A stretch of DNA of 64,000 nucleotides from Flectonema sp. DT1601 (lineage: Eukaryota > Euglenozoa > Diplonemea > Diplonemida > Diplonemidae), in assembly GCA_964019425.1 (NCBI GenBank), contig OZ025806.1, positions 1 through 64,000 on the forward strand, given 5' to 3'. The notes below the pieces were generated by a model. The model was not told where the DNA came from. It saw only the letters and a list, made by a program, of their open reading frames with translations, and did no database searches. Positions 27,368 to 36,859 of the stretch are shown piece by piece (the stretch's first letter is position 1; each line of letters begins with the position of its first letter). Position numbers and translations under genes: made by a program.

Positions 27368-29092
27368 CTACAAAAACCTACACAATCTACGAGGCATGAA
27401 AGCCCGATGCCTGAGCAATGTGCTCGTTGGGAGGTTGGTATGCGCAGTCCAAAATGGAGCAAATGGACCGAAATAACTTTTGAAGTTTCTACTATGCACC
27501 GCACCAAATGTTGCCTCGGGGTTGCATTTTCTCAGAATTCCTTTCCAATCCTTTGGAAGAGTCTTGTTTGTGAAGACCAGATGGACATCACGTGGAGAAA
27601 CTGATGCAGATGTGTTCTTTCTAAGCTCGTCTCTGGAGAGGGTTTTCACATCTCCAGCGTGTTCCTGGAGCTTGCATGACACGCTGAGCGTTTGATCCTC
27701 GCTAAGCCTGTAGAAAACGGCAGCTGACGGAGCACCCTTCCCGTTGATAACACACACATCCGTAGTCAATTCCCTCGAACCGCTACTTGTGTTGATGCTC
27801 CAGTTCCCATTCTTAGCTCCAATGGCTGCAGCCTTCTTCTCGCTTGCTGAGGTAATTCGACGGGAACTCTCAATAACTGTTAAAGGTCTGTTGGTGCACT
27901 TCATGTATCCCTTACCGACCCAGTCAGCCCCGTAGTGCATATCATTGAGGCACGTTGCTCCCTTCGGCCGTACATGTGAACGGATTGCGAGGATCTGAGC
28001 CGCGAACTTTTCGTAGCCCTGATTCTCCACTGAAGCTGACCAGTCCCAGTCTCTGAGGGTGGCGGATCCAAGGTTTCTTTGAAGCGCGAGCCACAGGGGT
28101 GCAATCTCCAAACGCCAGTTGTTAAGCGTCATCAATCCAGAGGCAATTACTGGGTCAAGTTCGAGCGCTTCCTCGTCTGACAAATTCTTGAAGCACATGT
28201 TGAGCAGGTGTGGGACGTTGACATCTGGAGCAATCATGCGGTACCTAACAGAAAGGTTGGTGGCAGCATACTCGCACAATTTCTTGAAGGAACAATGGGG
28301 CTTCTTAACGTCAGCAACCGCCTCGACAGCGCGCGGATGACCAAGTGTTAGAGACATCACAGTCTCAGCATTCTGGGTGATCCCTTCAGGCATTCTAAAC
28401 AGCTTGGGGGGGTGCATTAGAGCTCCACTGACCGTAGCTGAGGCCGCCATTGCTTTGCGAACCGGTTCTGAGACTGTGGCACTTGCCACAGGGAACAGGT
28501 TATATGTGTCTGAAAGCATCACACTTGACAGTGTGTGGAGGATGATCCGCATGTTGCTGTTCTGATATGCATCTCTTTCCGAACCCACATTGTGGACACC
28601 GTCGACAAGCAACAATATGAGTGGGTTGTTGCCTGCAGCATCGTGGATTTTCTGTGCGACCGTCCCGATCGTTGTGCCACGCCAGGTGCTCGTGAATTCA
28701 TGGAAAGTTTTTTCTTTACTTCCTCCTTGACCCTTCAGCTGCCACATCATCCGCACCGCTACTGAACCCACGACAGCAGAATGTGAATCTATATCCTCCG
28801 GTAGCACCGGTGTGCCATTTTCGAAAGAAACGCTGACTACTATAAGCTGGTGTTTTTTGAAGTACTTCGGAAAGAACGTCTTTAGCAACCGCGGCACCTC
28901 CGTCAGAGTGCGGCTCTTCCCAGTGCCCATCCCACCTGCGATGGTTACAAGAGATAGCATCTGTTTCGCACCGATCTTGTCTTGGCAGCTTATGAATGAC
29001 TTGAAAGCTTTCTTAAGTGACTTCAGGTCCTTTTTTGCGTGTTGAAAATTCCAGTTTCTCCCAGTATCACCAGATGCGAGCAGAGGGTACAA
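27368..29092 (-). CDS. P-loop NTPase with C-terminal nuclease-like region (crinkler/RHS-like)
   Basis: This ORF of about 574 aa is intact in the window. A Walker A GGMGTGKS lies at residues 53-60 and Walker B LILLLVD at about 158-164. The rest of the NTPase region runs to about 400. The last 170 residues contain TTDVCVIN and then SVSCKLQE, which could be the acidic and K positions of a PD-(D/E)xK nuclease. NTPase-plus-nuclease proteins of this layout are the core of the crinkler/RHS class of eukaryotic effector-like proteins, many linked to transposons. The listed start is a TTG. The frame is open to about 29163 without ATG, so a spliced upstream exon is likely. It ends TAG. Confidence 0.6.
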   Translation of the reverse strand: MYPLLASGDTGRNWNFQHAKKDLKSLKKAFKSFISCQDKIGAKQMLSLVTIAGGMGTGKSRTLTEVPRLLKTFFPKYFKKHQLIVVSVSFENGTPVLPEDIDSHSAVVGSVAVRMMWQLKGQGGSKEKTFHEFTSTWRGTTIGTVAQKIHDAAGNNPLILLLVDGVHNVGSERDAYQNSNMRIILHTLSSVMLSDTYNLFPVASATVSEPVRKAMAASATVSGALMHPPKLFRMPEGITQNAETVMSLTLGHPRAVEAVADVKKPHCSFKKLCEYAATNLSVRYRMIAPDVNVPHLLNMCFKNLSDEEALELDPVIASGLMTLNNWRLEIAPLWLALQRNLGSATLRDWDWSASVENQGYEKFAAQILAIRSHVRPKGATCLNDMHYGADWVGKGYMKCTNRPLTVIESSRRITSASEKKAAAIGAKNGNWSINTSSGSRELTTDVCVINGKGAPSAAVFYRLSEDQTLSVSCKLQEHAGDVKTLSRDELRKNTSASVSPRDVHLVFTNKTLPKDWKGILRKCNPEATFGAVHSRNFKSYFGPFAPFWTAHTNLPTSTLLRHRAFMPRRLCRFL

Positions 29093-29447
29093 TTTTCTCC
29101 GCAGATCCTCTGACGTAAGCGTAACTTCCGGTTTGGTTTTCTGTGTTTGTATTAGTGTTTTTTGGAATTATCTGTATGGAATTATCCGTAACCTTTTTAT
29201 TCCCGTTCTTGAAAAATGTACTCTTCCATGAAATACTCGGGTTAACTTGAGCTTTCTTAAAGGGGTCCTTGTTCTTTTTTGGATCAATCTGATAATGTTT
29301 GATCTTTTGAGAGGCGTTAAAGCATGCCTTGTTTCCATTAGTCTTGTGCTCAAAGTCTATGGTTTTTTCCATGATTTTGGAGCCATCTTTAATGAAATGC
29401 CTTTTCGGTATCTTATTAATGTTGTTAGAGTCATACACCTGACACAT
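29067..29447 (-). CDS. Lys/Asn-rich 5' ORF of the NTPase element
   Basis: These 126 codons lie at the 5' end of the element. The first 90 or so match the corresponding region of the RT element (shared TIDFEHKTNGNKA) and the last 35 do not. It is Lys/Asn-rich with no recognised domain. It overlaps the upstream open part of the NTPase frame in another phase. It could be a leader exon or non-coding. Confidence 0.35.
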   Translation of the reverse strand: MCQVYDSNNINKIPKRHFIKDGSKIMEKTIDFEHKTNGNKACFNASQKIKHYQIDPKKNKDPFKKAQVNPSISWKSTFFKNGNKKVTDNSIQIIPKNTNTNTENQTGSYAYVRGSAEKIVPSARIW

Positions 29448-29579
29448 AAAACCTAACTCGGATAGATCAAAGGACCAGTGCCAGCCTGACTTAGGTTTTT
29501 TCGACCACGGAAAATTACTGAAGTTATGAAGTTTTTCTTTTTGTTTATCTTGTTATTAAAATTATTGTTACCATTATTG

Positions 29580-30104
29580 TTACATTGGGATAAGGGAGAT
29601 TTTATTGATCCAGTCTTCAATATCTTGGATTTTCTGTGTATTTGGGATATCAAGCGACCGTAAGCGGCGGCATCGTGCCAGGTGAGAGTGTAAAGCACAT
29701 CTGTGAGGACGTGACGTAAGTTCAACAAGATTTCCATGACGGGTGGGTCCACCGCCAATTACTTTCCATTCAGCATCTCTACAATGCAAAAAGCCCATCT
29801 CCTTTCGATCAAATCGTTTATGACAAGTGTCTTCAGCTGAGTCACGTGTCCCACACAGTATCAGAAAGTTGGAAAAGGTGTCATCAACCCACCGCACATT
29901 AGCTTCGTCACAAAAGTCTGGATTTCTGAAGATATGTGCAACTGTACCGCCATTTCTGCCACACACCATACATTTTTTACCAAGGGTTAAACTCACAGCT
30001 AACTTCAGGTCTGATGGCTTTCCCCCTGATGAACTAAGCTTTTTTGTTGATCCGTATTGTGTAAACTCTGGATCGAAGAAGTTCTCAAATGGTGCGGCTG
30101 CCGC
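29580..30104 (-). CDS. HNH nuclease gene, exon 2 (HNH domain)
   Basis: A splice acceptor (CTAACAG, 30110-30105) opens a 174-codon frame. It starts with four Ala codons and PFENFFDPEF, then the HNH domain: CMVCG, VAHIF, NFLILCG and CHKRFD. These are the zinc Cys pair, the catalytic AH and the Asn/His of HNH_2-type domains. It ends TAA. It joins in phase 0 to exon 1 (32912-32592) for a protein of about 281 aa. HNH domains cut DNA; in fungi, algae and oomycetes similar stand-alone HNH proteins are common in effector-like families. The neighbouring NTPase/nuclease gene is of the same broad kind. Confidence 0.7.
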   Translation of the reverse strand, partial: AAAAPFENFFDPEFTQYGSTKKLSSSGGKPSDLKLAVSLTLGKKCMVCGRNGGTVAHIFRNPDFCDEANVRWVDDTFSNFLILCGTRDSAEDTCHKRFDRKEMGFLHCRDAEWKVIGGGPTRHGNLVELTSRPHRCALHSHLARCRRLRSLDIPNTQKIQDIEDWINKISLIPM

Positions 30105-30315
30105 CTGTTAGTGTTTAAATGAGTTGCTTTTCAGGTTGTTGTGGGTTACAGGGCCCCCCGTGAAACTTTGACAATGTAAAAACAGTAACAACTTTAGGGT
30201 ATTAAAAACATAATTAATATCAAGTACTTGACTGGTAAATATTTGTAGTTGTTAATCAAAGAAAATTACGTTTAGAAAAAAGAAAACATAAAAAGAGAAA
30301 ACTATATTTTATGTC

Positions 30316-31266
30316 TTACTGCGGTAAATTAGTGTACATGTCACTAAAGTCAAAGGACTTAACATTTCTATAGCTGAGACAAGTGTAGTTAGCTTTAATA
30401 TACTTAGCTACCTCATCAACATTGTCAACTATGAAATATTTCTGTATTCCGGTTTTCCTTTCTTCCTCTTTTTCTATCGTTTTAATTCTAAACGAACGCG
30501 TTTTTTTTAAGATGCCTGACAGCTCTTTTGACATCTCTGTAGTTGCAGTGAGAGGTTTGCCTCTAAACAAACACTTGTCACCTTCCTTTTGAATATCGAA
30601 GTTTGTTTTTGAGGAAGAACCAGCTATGAAACGAAACTTCATCGGTTTCTTGTGAAACTTCGGACTACCATAAAGATATGGTAAGTTGTTTGTGTGTCTG
30701 AAGCCGTGTTTTTTGTTAAGTTTTTCTAACCTAATCATTTCCTCCTTGGTCTCTTCAATGTTGTATTCTTTGTAGACATTACAACCGTTGATTTGGTTGT
30801 TGAGGGTTTGTTGGTACAAATGTCTACAACACAGAGCTAGGTCGTGTGTTGTCTTGTCAATCTGGAGAAAATCCATGTGTTCTTTGATTTTAGTAATCTC
30901 CTTTTGTACCGTTTGTAGTTCATTATTGTTTTGTAATGGTGGCATTTTACTGATGTAACCTCTCAGGGTTGTTTTTAGAAAAATCGCAAGATTAGTAAAC
31001 TTGCTGTGATCATAATGCAATGAGATGAAATCATCAACTGCTGATTCTACTTCTTTGAGGATCTCATCGCTGTTATCATGTAGGCGATAACGGCCACCTT
31101 TGAGAAGTAGGTTTTTGAATCTCTTTGTTGTCAGCAGCTTTGAAGCGTGAATTAGAACGTGAGAGTCTGTTCGTTTATTTTTGTCAACAAAGTTTTGGCA
31201 AGGGCATTCTTTAGCCGATTTCAAATCTGTTTTTTGGAAGAAACCTACTCTCCGTCGCATGATCAC
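30316..31266 (-). pseudogene. Penelope-like reverse transcriptase, N-terminal half
   Basis: These 316 codons include a CPCQNFVD segment and SHVLIHASKL, the conserved N-terminal block of Penelope-like RTs. A helical linker, LPYLYGSPKFHKKPMKFRFI (RT block equivalent to the GLPKIHK/KFRPI region) and FDFSDMYTNLPQ (motif A) follow. The frame stops directly after motif A at a CA-GTAAGA sequence, which could be a 5' splice site since Penelope-like elements can keep introns; no downstream RT half is seen on this strand. Upstream frames at 31211-32107 are probably the rest of its N-terminus. Confidence 0.7.
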
Positions 31267-32107
31267 AAAGGGTGTCTCTGAGAGTTGTATTGAGTCTACG
31301 AGAGACTTTCATTCTGGTTAGAGGTTCTGTGCTTCCTGCTGCTAGTTCTAAAGCTTCTTTGCAATTAAATATTCCATTGAAAGGAATATTCTCCATGGCA
31401 GGGGGTACAAATTTGACTTTTAACCAGGCTGCTTTTTGTTTGCCCTGTCTTTTTTCTGATTCTTCAGTGAGACATAACAAGCGTTTTTGTAAAGCATTGA
31501 TAATTATATTCATCTTATCAAGTATTTGGTGCTTAGCATCAATATATTGAAAAATTCAACGTACGGAGTATGTCCATTCCGAGGTAATATCTTCATTTAA
31601 AGAATCGAGATTCAGCAGATGGTTGATCTGTCTTCGGACTGAAGCAAATTTCCCTGCATTGGTTTCTATTGTGAGTTTGTAATCCTCCGTATGATACCAG
31701 GTTCTGAGTTGTGATTTGTCACGTTTCTCTTTGGGTCTGTCTCTTTTATCATCAGGGATAATGGGGGGGTTTACCTTCCGTTTTTTCCCTCTCTCGACGT
31801 TCAAATCGATCCATGTTCAAAGGAGCGTTTAGGTGTTTCAGCCAGAAAACTTCGCCCGGGTCTGCAGCTGTTCTAAAAACACTAACAGGTAGTTCCAGGT
31901 TTCAGTTGACTTTTTCAAGTGTAGCTGCATAGAGAGGTCCTCCTCTTCGGAAGAGGTATTTCTGTAGGGTCCTTTTCTTGGAGTACCTTGAAGACCAGTG
32001 CGCAAAGCTGTTTTACTCTTAGGTTTAGTCACATGTTTCTTTTTCAAGTTGACTTTATCTTCGTTGGGTTTATTGGTGACATTCTTTGAAATATTCGAAT
32101 TATCCAT
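31211..32107 (-). pseudogene. N-terminal frames of the Penelope-like element
   Basis: Three short open stretches in succession encode Lys/Arg-rich and Glu-rich sequence with no recognised domain, then a stretch leading into the RT ORF. Their order and strand match an N-terminal extension of the RT protein. Confidence 0.45.
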
Positions 32108-32591
32108 CGTAACCTTTTTATTCCCATTCTTGAAAAATGTATCCTTCCATTAAATACTCGGGTTAACTTAAGCTTTCTTAAAGGGGTCCTTGTTCTTTTT
32201 TGGATCAATCTGATAATGTTTGATCTTTTGAGAGGCGTTAAAGCCTTGTTTCCATTGGTCTTGTGCTCAAAGTCTATGGTTTTTTTCCATGATTTTGGAG
32301 CCATCTTTAATGAAATGCCTTTTCGGTATCTTATTAATGTTGTTAGAGTCATACACCTGACATATAAAACCTAACTCGGATAGATCAAAGGACCAGTGCC
32401 AGCCTGGCTTAGGTTTTTTCGACCACGGAAAATTACTGAAGTTATGAAGAGGTTATGAAGAGAACTTTGACTGCTGTCACGTAAGAAAACAATCAATCCA
32501 AAGGGCTGTACTGTGACCAATACAAATGGTCAGACCTGTACAGACAGGTTTTCCCCGAAATGTGTTACAAACAATAAATAAAAAGTTATAC

Positions 32592-32912
32592 CTCAGGAGC
32601 ATTTGGCACCTTGTCAAGCAGTGTTCTCTTCTCAGTCTTCAGTTCTTGTAATTCCCTTGTTAGCCTATCGTATTTCCTGTCAGCAACTCTTTCTTCAGGT
32701 GACAGGTCTTCTTCTTTCTCTTTCTTTAGCTCAATTGTGTCGATGTCAATCCCCTGGATCTGGGTTTCCTTCTCATCAATCTTCATTGACACTTTATTTA
32801 GTTCTTCATGCAAATCAAATGCATGTGGCACTGACATCGTTTTGTGCGGGGTATCTATGGTATAAGGAATAAATGCTGTGAACCTGAACTTGATATCACG
32901 GATCTGACTCAT
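32592..32912 (-). CDS. HNH nuclease gene, exon 1 (coiled coil)
   Basis: ATG at 32912 opens 107 codons ending at GAG followed by a splice donor (GTATAA at 32591). The short N-terminal part (IRDIKFRFTAFIPY) is followed by a Glu/Lys-rich region (about 35-100) that should form a coiled coil (ELNKVSMKIDEKE, DRLTRELQELKTEKRTLLDK). Reading on without splicing gives only Val-stop. Splicing to 30104 keeps the frame and adds the HNH domain. The 2487-bp intron contains the Penelope-like element. Confidence 0.65.
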
Positions 32913-33388
32913 ACTTGTGATTGTCGACGCAAGCTTCCAACTAATAAACTACCACAACGCATGTTGAGAACAAATGCGGATAACTTCAACCCCAGTTACC
33001 GTCATGGTCACTGCCATAATCACCGCCATATTAGCGGTGTAGGTTCTTTTTTTTTTCCCTATGTTCGGTTTCGGAAAAAAAAAAAGGGAAAAAAAAACAC
33101 ATCCCATAATAATATAAAATTAACCCTCTCAAACGAGAGCAGGCTGTATATCTCCAAACATAAAACTTGCCGAAAAACAGTCGGCAGGATTTGAAGAAAA
33201 GACTCGCAAAACTAATAATAACTAATAACTCGGGTTGCCTTTAATTTAGCACAATGACCTTACTATGTATTGCAACGCAATTGTTGGCTGGGAACCAGAT
33301 ATGTGACCAGAAGCAAAAAACCTAATTTTTTAAAATAAATTTGCTCTCGAACTTATTAGCTGCAAGATCCGTATCGCTGGATTAGGAA
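32913..33388. other. Spacer between HNH gene and piggyBac remnant
   Basis: This is the putative promoter side of the HNH gene. It has a T-run and A-run pair around 33050-33092 (TTCCC/GGGAA arms) that could fold. No gene seen. Confidence 0.4.
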
Positions 33389-34207
33389 GAGAAATAAAAA
33401 AGAAAAAGTGCCGATCAAACTACCGTGCAAGTAGACAGGTACACCAAAACGATGGGAGGTGTTAACCTGATGGATAGCGTGAAGGGAAGGGCGAACAGAA
33501 ACCTTCAAACTAAACGATGGCATCTAAAGGTTTTCGACTACTTGCTGAAAGTTTCAATGTTCAACACGTTTACCCTTCAAAAGAAATGCGGTAAGGATAC
33601 TGGCACCTACATACGGTATGTAGAGGAGCTCGCTATGCAACTCGTCAGTGACGGGACGTCGAGAGACAAGACAACCAATACTACATCTACTATTGACTCG
33701 GGTTCGCACTTTTCACACATGTTCAGCACCACTGAGCACTATCCATCAATATTTGGCGCTGCTAAACAATGTAAGTATCACAATACTCGAGTGAGGACTA
33801 CTTATGGATGCCAGGGGTGTAAGGTTTTTATGTGTCCTGCACCCTGTTTTGGCAAATACCACTTAAATCTTACAAAGGGGAGAACTTTTGCGTCCCATAC
33901 CACCACCTCTGTGTCGGGAGGTGCTATTCGGGAAGAATGTACGAAGGGGAAGACCCCTGCACTCACAACAACATCAAAATTGAAGAGGCGCAGGGAGTCA
34001 TAAGAACTGAGCTTATTTTTGTCTTTGGTGGTGTTTTCATTTGTTCTGTTCACCCTTTAGGTGGTGAATGTGTGTGTATTTTTAACGGGCAGGCAATGGC
34101 GGTTCACTTTGTCACATCACCTTTCCGAGCCCCCCTACCCCTTTTCCCCGTTAGCTCTTTTTTCAAAAAAAGTCAAGAAACCGGGTTTTACCCCCGTCCG
34201 TAATGGG
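33389..34207 (+). mobile_element. piggyBac remnant, 3' part
   Basis: This is the C-terminal transposase coding region plus 3' end, finishing in a GGG-TTAA terminus (TTAA at 34208-34211). The left end and most of the transposase are absent. It differs from the piggyBac at 16 kb in sequence and orientation. Confidence 0.8.
33425..34003 (+). pseudogene. piggyBac transposase C-terminal fragment
   Basis: These 192 open codons end TAA. YTKTMGGVNLMD and KRWHLKVFDYLLKVSMFN are the conserved end of the piggyBac catalytic domain. The tail carries the Cys/His-rich zinc domain (CKYHN, CQGC, CPAPCFGKYH) and a basic C-terminus. The frame runs upstream to about 33390 without a start. The catalytic Asp residues lie in the missing part. 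Confidence 0.85.
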
Positions 34208-34211
34208 TTAA

Positions 34212-34590
34212 GAGCTTTTAAGAGCACAAGGGGAGAACATGCCTCTAGATTCAAAGGTTTAAAGAATAAAGTAACAAGCTAACATTTGGATGACGAATCC
34301 ATAACGTGTTACACATCCTAAGAACATACGCAAGCGTAATGTACTTCGGACAAATCTGCTTGTGTTATTTGTACGTGTACTCTGCTCACAGCGGGTTGTC
34401 GCAAATGCTTCAACCTGGGTACAGAGTCAACACACTTTTTGCTGATCTTGTGCTTGGGCCATGTTGATGCAATCTGTAGAGGAAAATAGTAAATCAGGTG
34501 TTTTTCTGTTTTTAGTATGACTCTGATTCAAATAAAAAAAAAATCAGGTGAGACCCTCATGAGTACTATTTGGTTAACTCATTTAAAGAC
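34212..34590. other. Spacer, no gene seen
   Basis: AT-rich sequence between the piggyBac terminus and the poly-G run. No ORF, RNA or repeat could be supported. Confidence 0.4.
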
Positions 34591-34609
34591 GGGGGGGGGG
34601 GGGGGGGTA

Positions 34610-36451
34610 GGGGGGGGTACAAGCATCGATTTTACGGAGATTTTGGGCACTTTCGGTTTTTTTCCGGAGAACAAGTTTTTTGGGCACCCAAATTATGAAA
34701 ACTGCAACATATACCCCAAAAATGGGGATTGCGATCCAAAGAAACAGTTCTTCGGCACTTTAGAGCAAGTCTTTGAAAAATCTCAAAAAGTGTGGACCGT
34801 GTGGTACCTGAGGGGGGTGAAAACAAGGGGTGTGTTAGGAGGGCTCACAAAAATTACAAGTAATTCCGTGCATTGAGCAATCCATAACCAGGGCGTCCCT
34901 CTGAGTTGTGTGGGAGATGAAATGGGAACCCAATTTATGATTTTATCGACCCATCTTGAACCTTAATAATATGCTCCACCAGACCGGGCTTGTTAATTCC
35001 CCCATCTTCGATGCTTAGGCTACTGGCCTTCTCTTGAACATCCCATGTGCTCAGCTTTCGAAATTTGGCCCCAAGCTGTGCTTCTTTCTGTACAAGATAG
35101 ACGGAGGACCAATTCTTGGATGCAGATGGCAGATTTGCATTAGACCTTGCTGTCTAGAGGTCTTCCCCGTGAGGACGGGGTGGTACGTTCAGCCCCTGTA
35201 GCGCCTCCTGTTGTGCTTGTTCTTGCCAATCTGAAGAGGGTCGGTGGTCCTGCGTTGATGTGGTAGCCTTTGGAAGCCCATGTGCCTCTGGAATATGTTG
35301 TACATTATCAGTAGGGCAGCATTCACGCCACCGGTTCTGTCAGTTGACCAAGAACTATCAACAACACTGAATAACCTCCCCATCCCTTGAGGGGTGCAGG
35401 ATGACAACGAACACAACGGTTGTTAGCTTCATCCCACGAGCACGACGGGCACTAGAGGAAGTATCATGCTGCAGCGATGTGACGGAGGGTGAGGAGGAAG
35501 CTGCTGCTTCAAGAAGTCAGGACTTAGTTGGATGTCTCTGCGCCGATCCCTTCTTGCCGCAATATCTGCAGTGTTGTTACGACTCCAAGACTCCAGGAGT
35601 ATATCCCCCTCGTTTGGGTACAGTTGCAAGCGGATGTGTCTTCCGTACTTCTTCGTATGCTGCATGTACTGCAGTGTCTTGTATGCCCTGCTAGTGAGCA
35701 TGGTTGGGTCTTAAGTGATGCCTTGAACGGCTTTTTGGATGGAGCATGTTGCCCTATGTCGCTGCTGCTTATCTATGGCACTACTATTTGAGGCACTACC
35801 ACTACAGCTGTCTTGAGGCTTATCCCTGTTTGGGGTACAGACGTGGCGCTTTCTCTATTCTCTGAGCCTTCTGTGATCACGATGCAGATACTGGACGTTT
35901 TTTGAACCCCTTTCTCACGCGTATCCTGTTTCTGACTGTCCAAGTGCTGTTGAGTGACTTCAGGGATGCCTCGGGAGGTGTTTTCATGCACTCTGGGATC
36001 AATGCTCTCCTCCGCAGAATGACTTTGTGAGCTGCCCTGCAGAACGTCGTTTTCCGCTGCGTTATCCTGCCCGTGAGCCGCGCGGCCTCAAGCATGGCCG
36101 CTCGAGAGTGCTACTCTTTTTCGTGGCGTGTTCTTGAAGCGGAAACTGATACGGAAATGGTATATTAGCACACTGCGTGCACAGGGACACACTAAGGTCA
36201 CCTCTTCTCATTGTAAAAAAAAATTATTTGAAGGTGCATTTCACAGGCCTCAAAATTGAACCCCCAGGTACCACACGGTCCACACTTTTTGAGATTTTTC
36301 ATTCCTTTGCCGAAATCAGCCAAATCGAGGTTTTTTCGGCCCCGAAATCACATTTTTGGGGGTTCTGATGGGGTCCTGGGTAATTTTTGCCCCCGGGAAG
36401 GTTATATTTACCAAAATTCGGAAAAAGTACTTTATCGACAGCTTGTACCCC
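34610..36451. mobile_element. TA-flanked DNA transposon set between poly-G runs
   Basis: Inverted ends (34610-34816 and 36262-36451) begin with a G-run and TACAAGC, then diverge, and match again over GTGGACCGTGTGGTACCTG. A TA lies at each edge (34608-34609, 36452-36453). Outside are runs of 17 G and 27 G on the plus strand, so the element appears to have landed in a poly-G tract. The interior (34880-36170) has only short minus-strand frames that I do not recognise. The element is probably decayed or non-autonomous. Confidence 0.65.
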
Positions 36452-36480
36452 TAGGGGGGGGGGGGGGGGGGGGGGGGGGG

Positions 36481-36823
36481 TCCACTTAAAATATTGTACC
36501 CGCTATTTTGGGGGTTCTTACGGTGGTGTAAGGGTTAAGCTATTTTCCTTTAGCAGTGGATCTACTATTATTTTGTGCACCAAGAATGCTGCTTTTTAAT
36601 ACATTTCTGCCCACATGGGCATGAAAACAGGTCCCTTACTTTTTAATACTGATGAATAAATAACCTGACACGAAACCATAAACAGAAAGAAGGCAGACCG
36701 CTGAAGCAGTCGTTTGATTCACAATTGGTGTACATCACACTTATTAGATATGCTTTAGGAGAATAATTAATTTAATAATTGTATGCAGATAAAGTTACTT
36801 TGGAAAACTCGATGCTACCAGAA
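36481..36823. other. Spacer, no gene seen
   Basis: AT-rich sequence with no support for a gene. Its right edge is the break point of the giant-gene duplication. Confidence 0.4.
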
Positions 36824-36859
36824 GGAGCAGCTGATTAGCTGCGTGACGCCGCGTAATAT
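36824..36859 (-). pseudogene. 5' stub of a third giant-gene copy
   Basis: This matches the first 12 codons of the giant gene (52841-52876), but the start codon reads ATA instead of ATG and the body of the gene is gone. The sequence to the right (36860-37075) matches the region upstream of the intact gene. It marks the left edge of the tandem array. Confidence 0.8.

Larger units (their letters stand above)
27044..29535 (-). mobile_element. Element carrying a P-loop NTPase gene, with ends shared with the RT element
   Basis: The 5' portion on the minus strand (29535-29180) is about 90% or more similar to 32449-32095. The 3' end (27110-27044) is similar to 30225-30161. The interiors differ: this one holds the NTPase ORF, the other a Penelope-like RT ORF. 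Two loci sharing both ends but not the middle point to two members of one mobile family, about 2.5 and 2.3 kb. I find no terminal inverted repeats and no clear target duplication, so the exact ends are approximate and the mechanism is open. Confidence 0.6.
30161..32449 (-). mobile_element. Penelope-like RT element inside the HNH gene intron
   Basis: It lies wholly within the predicted intron 32591-30105; removing it leaves an intron of about 200 bp. The 5' 355 bp and 3' 65 bp match the NTPase element at 27044-29535. The interior has Lys-rich N-terminal frames and then an RT N-terminal half of Penelope type. The RT lacks the YxDD half, so this copy cannot move on its own, and the coding part is broken in several places. 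No LTRs, TIRs or clear target duplication are seen. Confidence 0.65.

Noticed and set aside
34517-34876. 119-aa plus-strand ORF and similar small ORFs at the ends of the TA-flanked transposon
   Set aside because: They fall inside the inverted repeats and are made of low-complexity sequence.
35189-36095. Minus-strand frames as a transposase
   Set aside because: Several short frames without any recognisable catalytic motif; I could not support a product.
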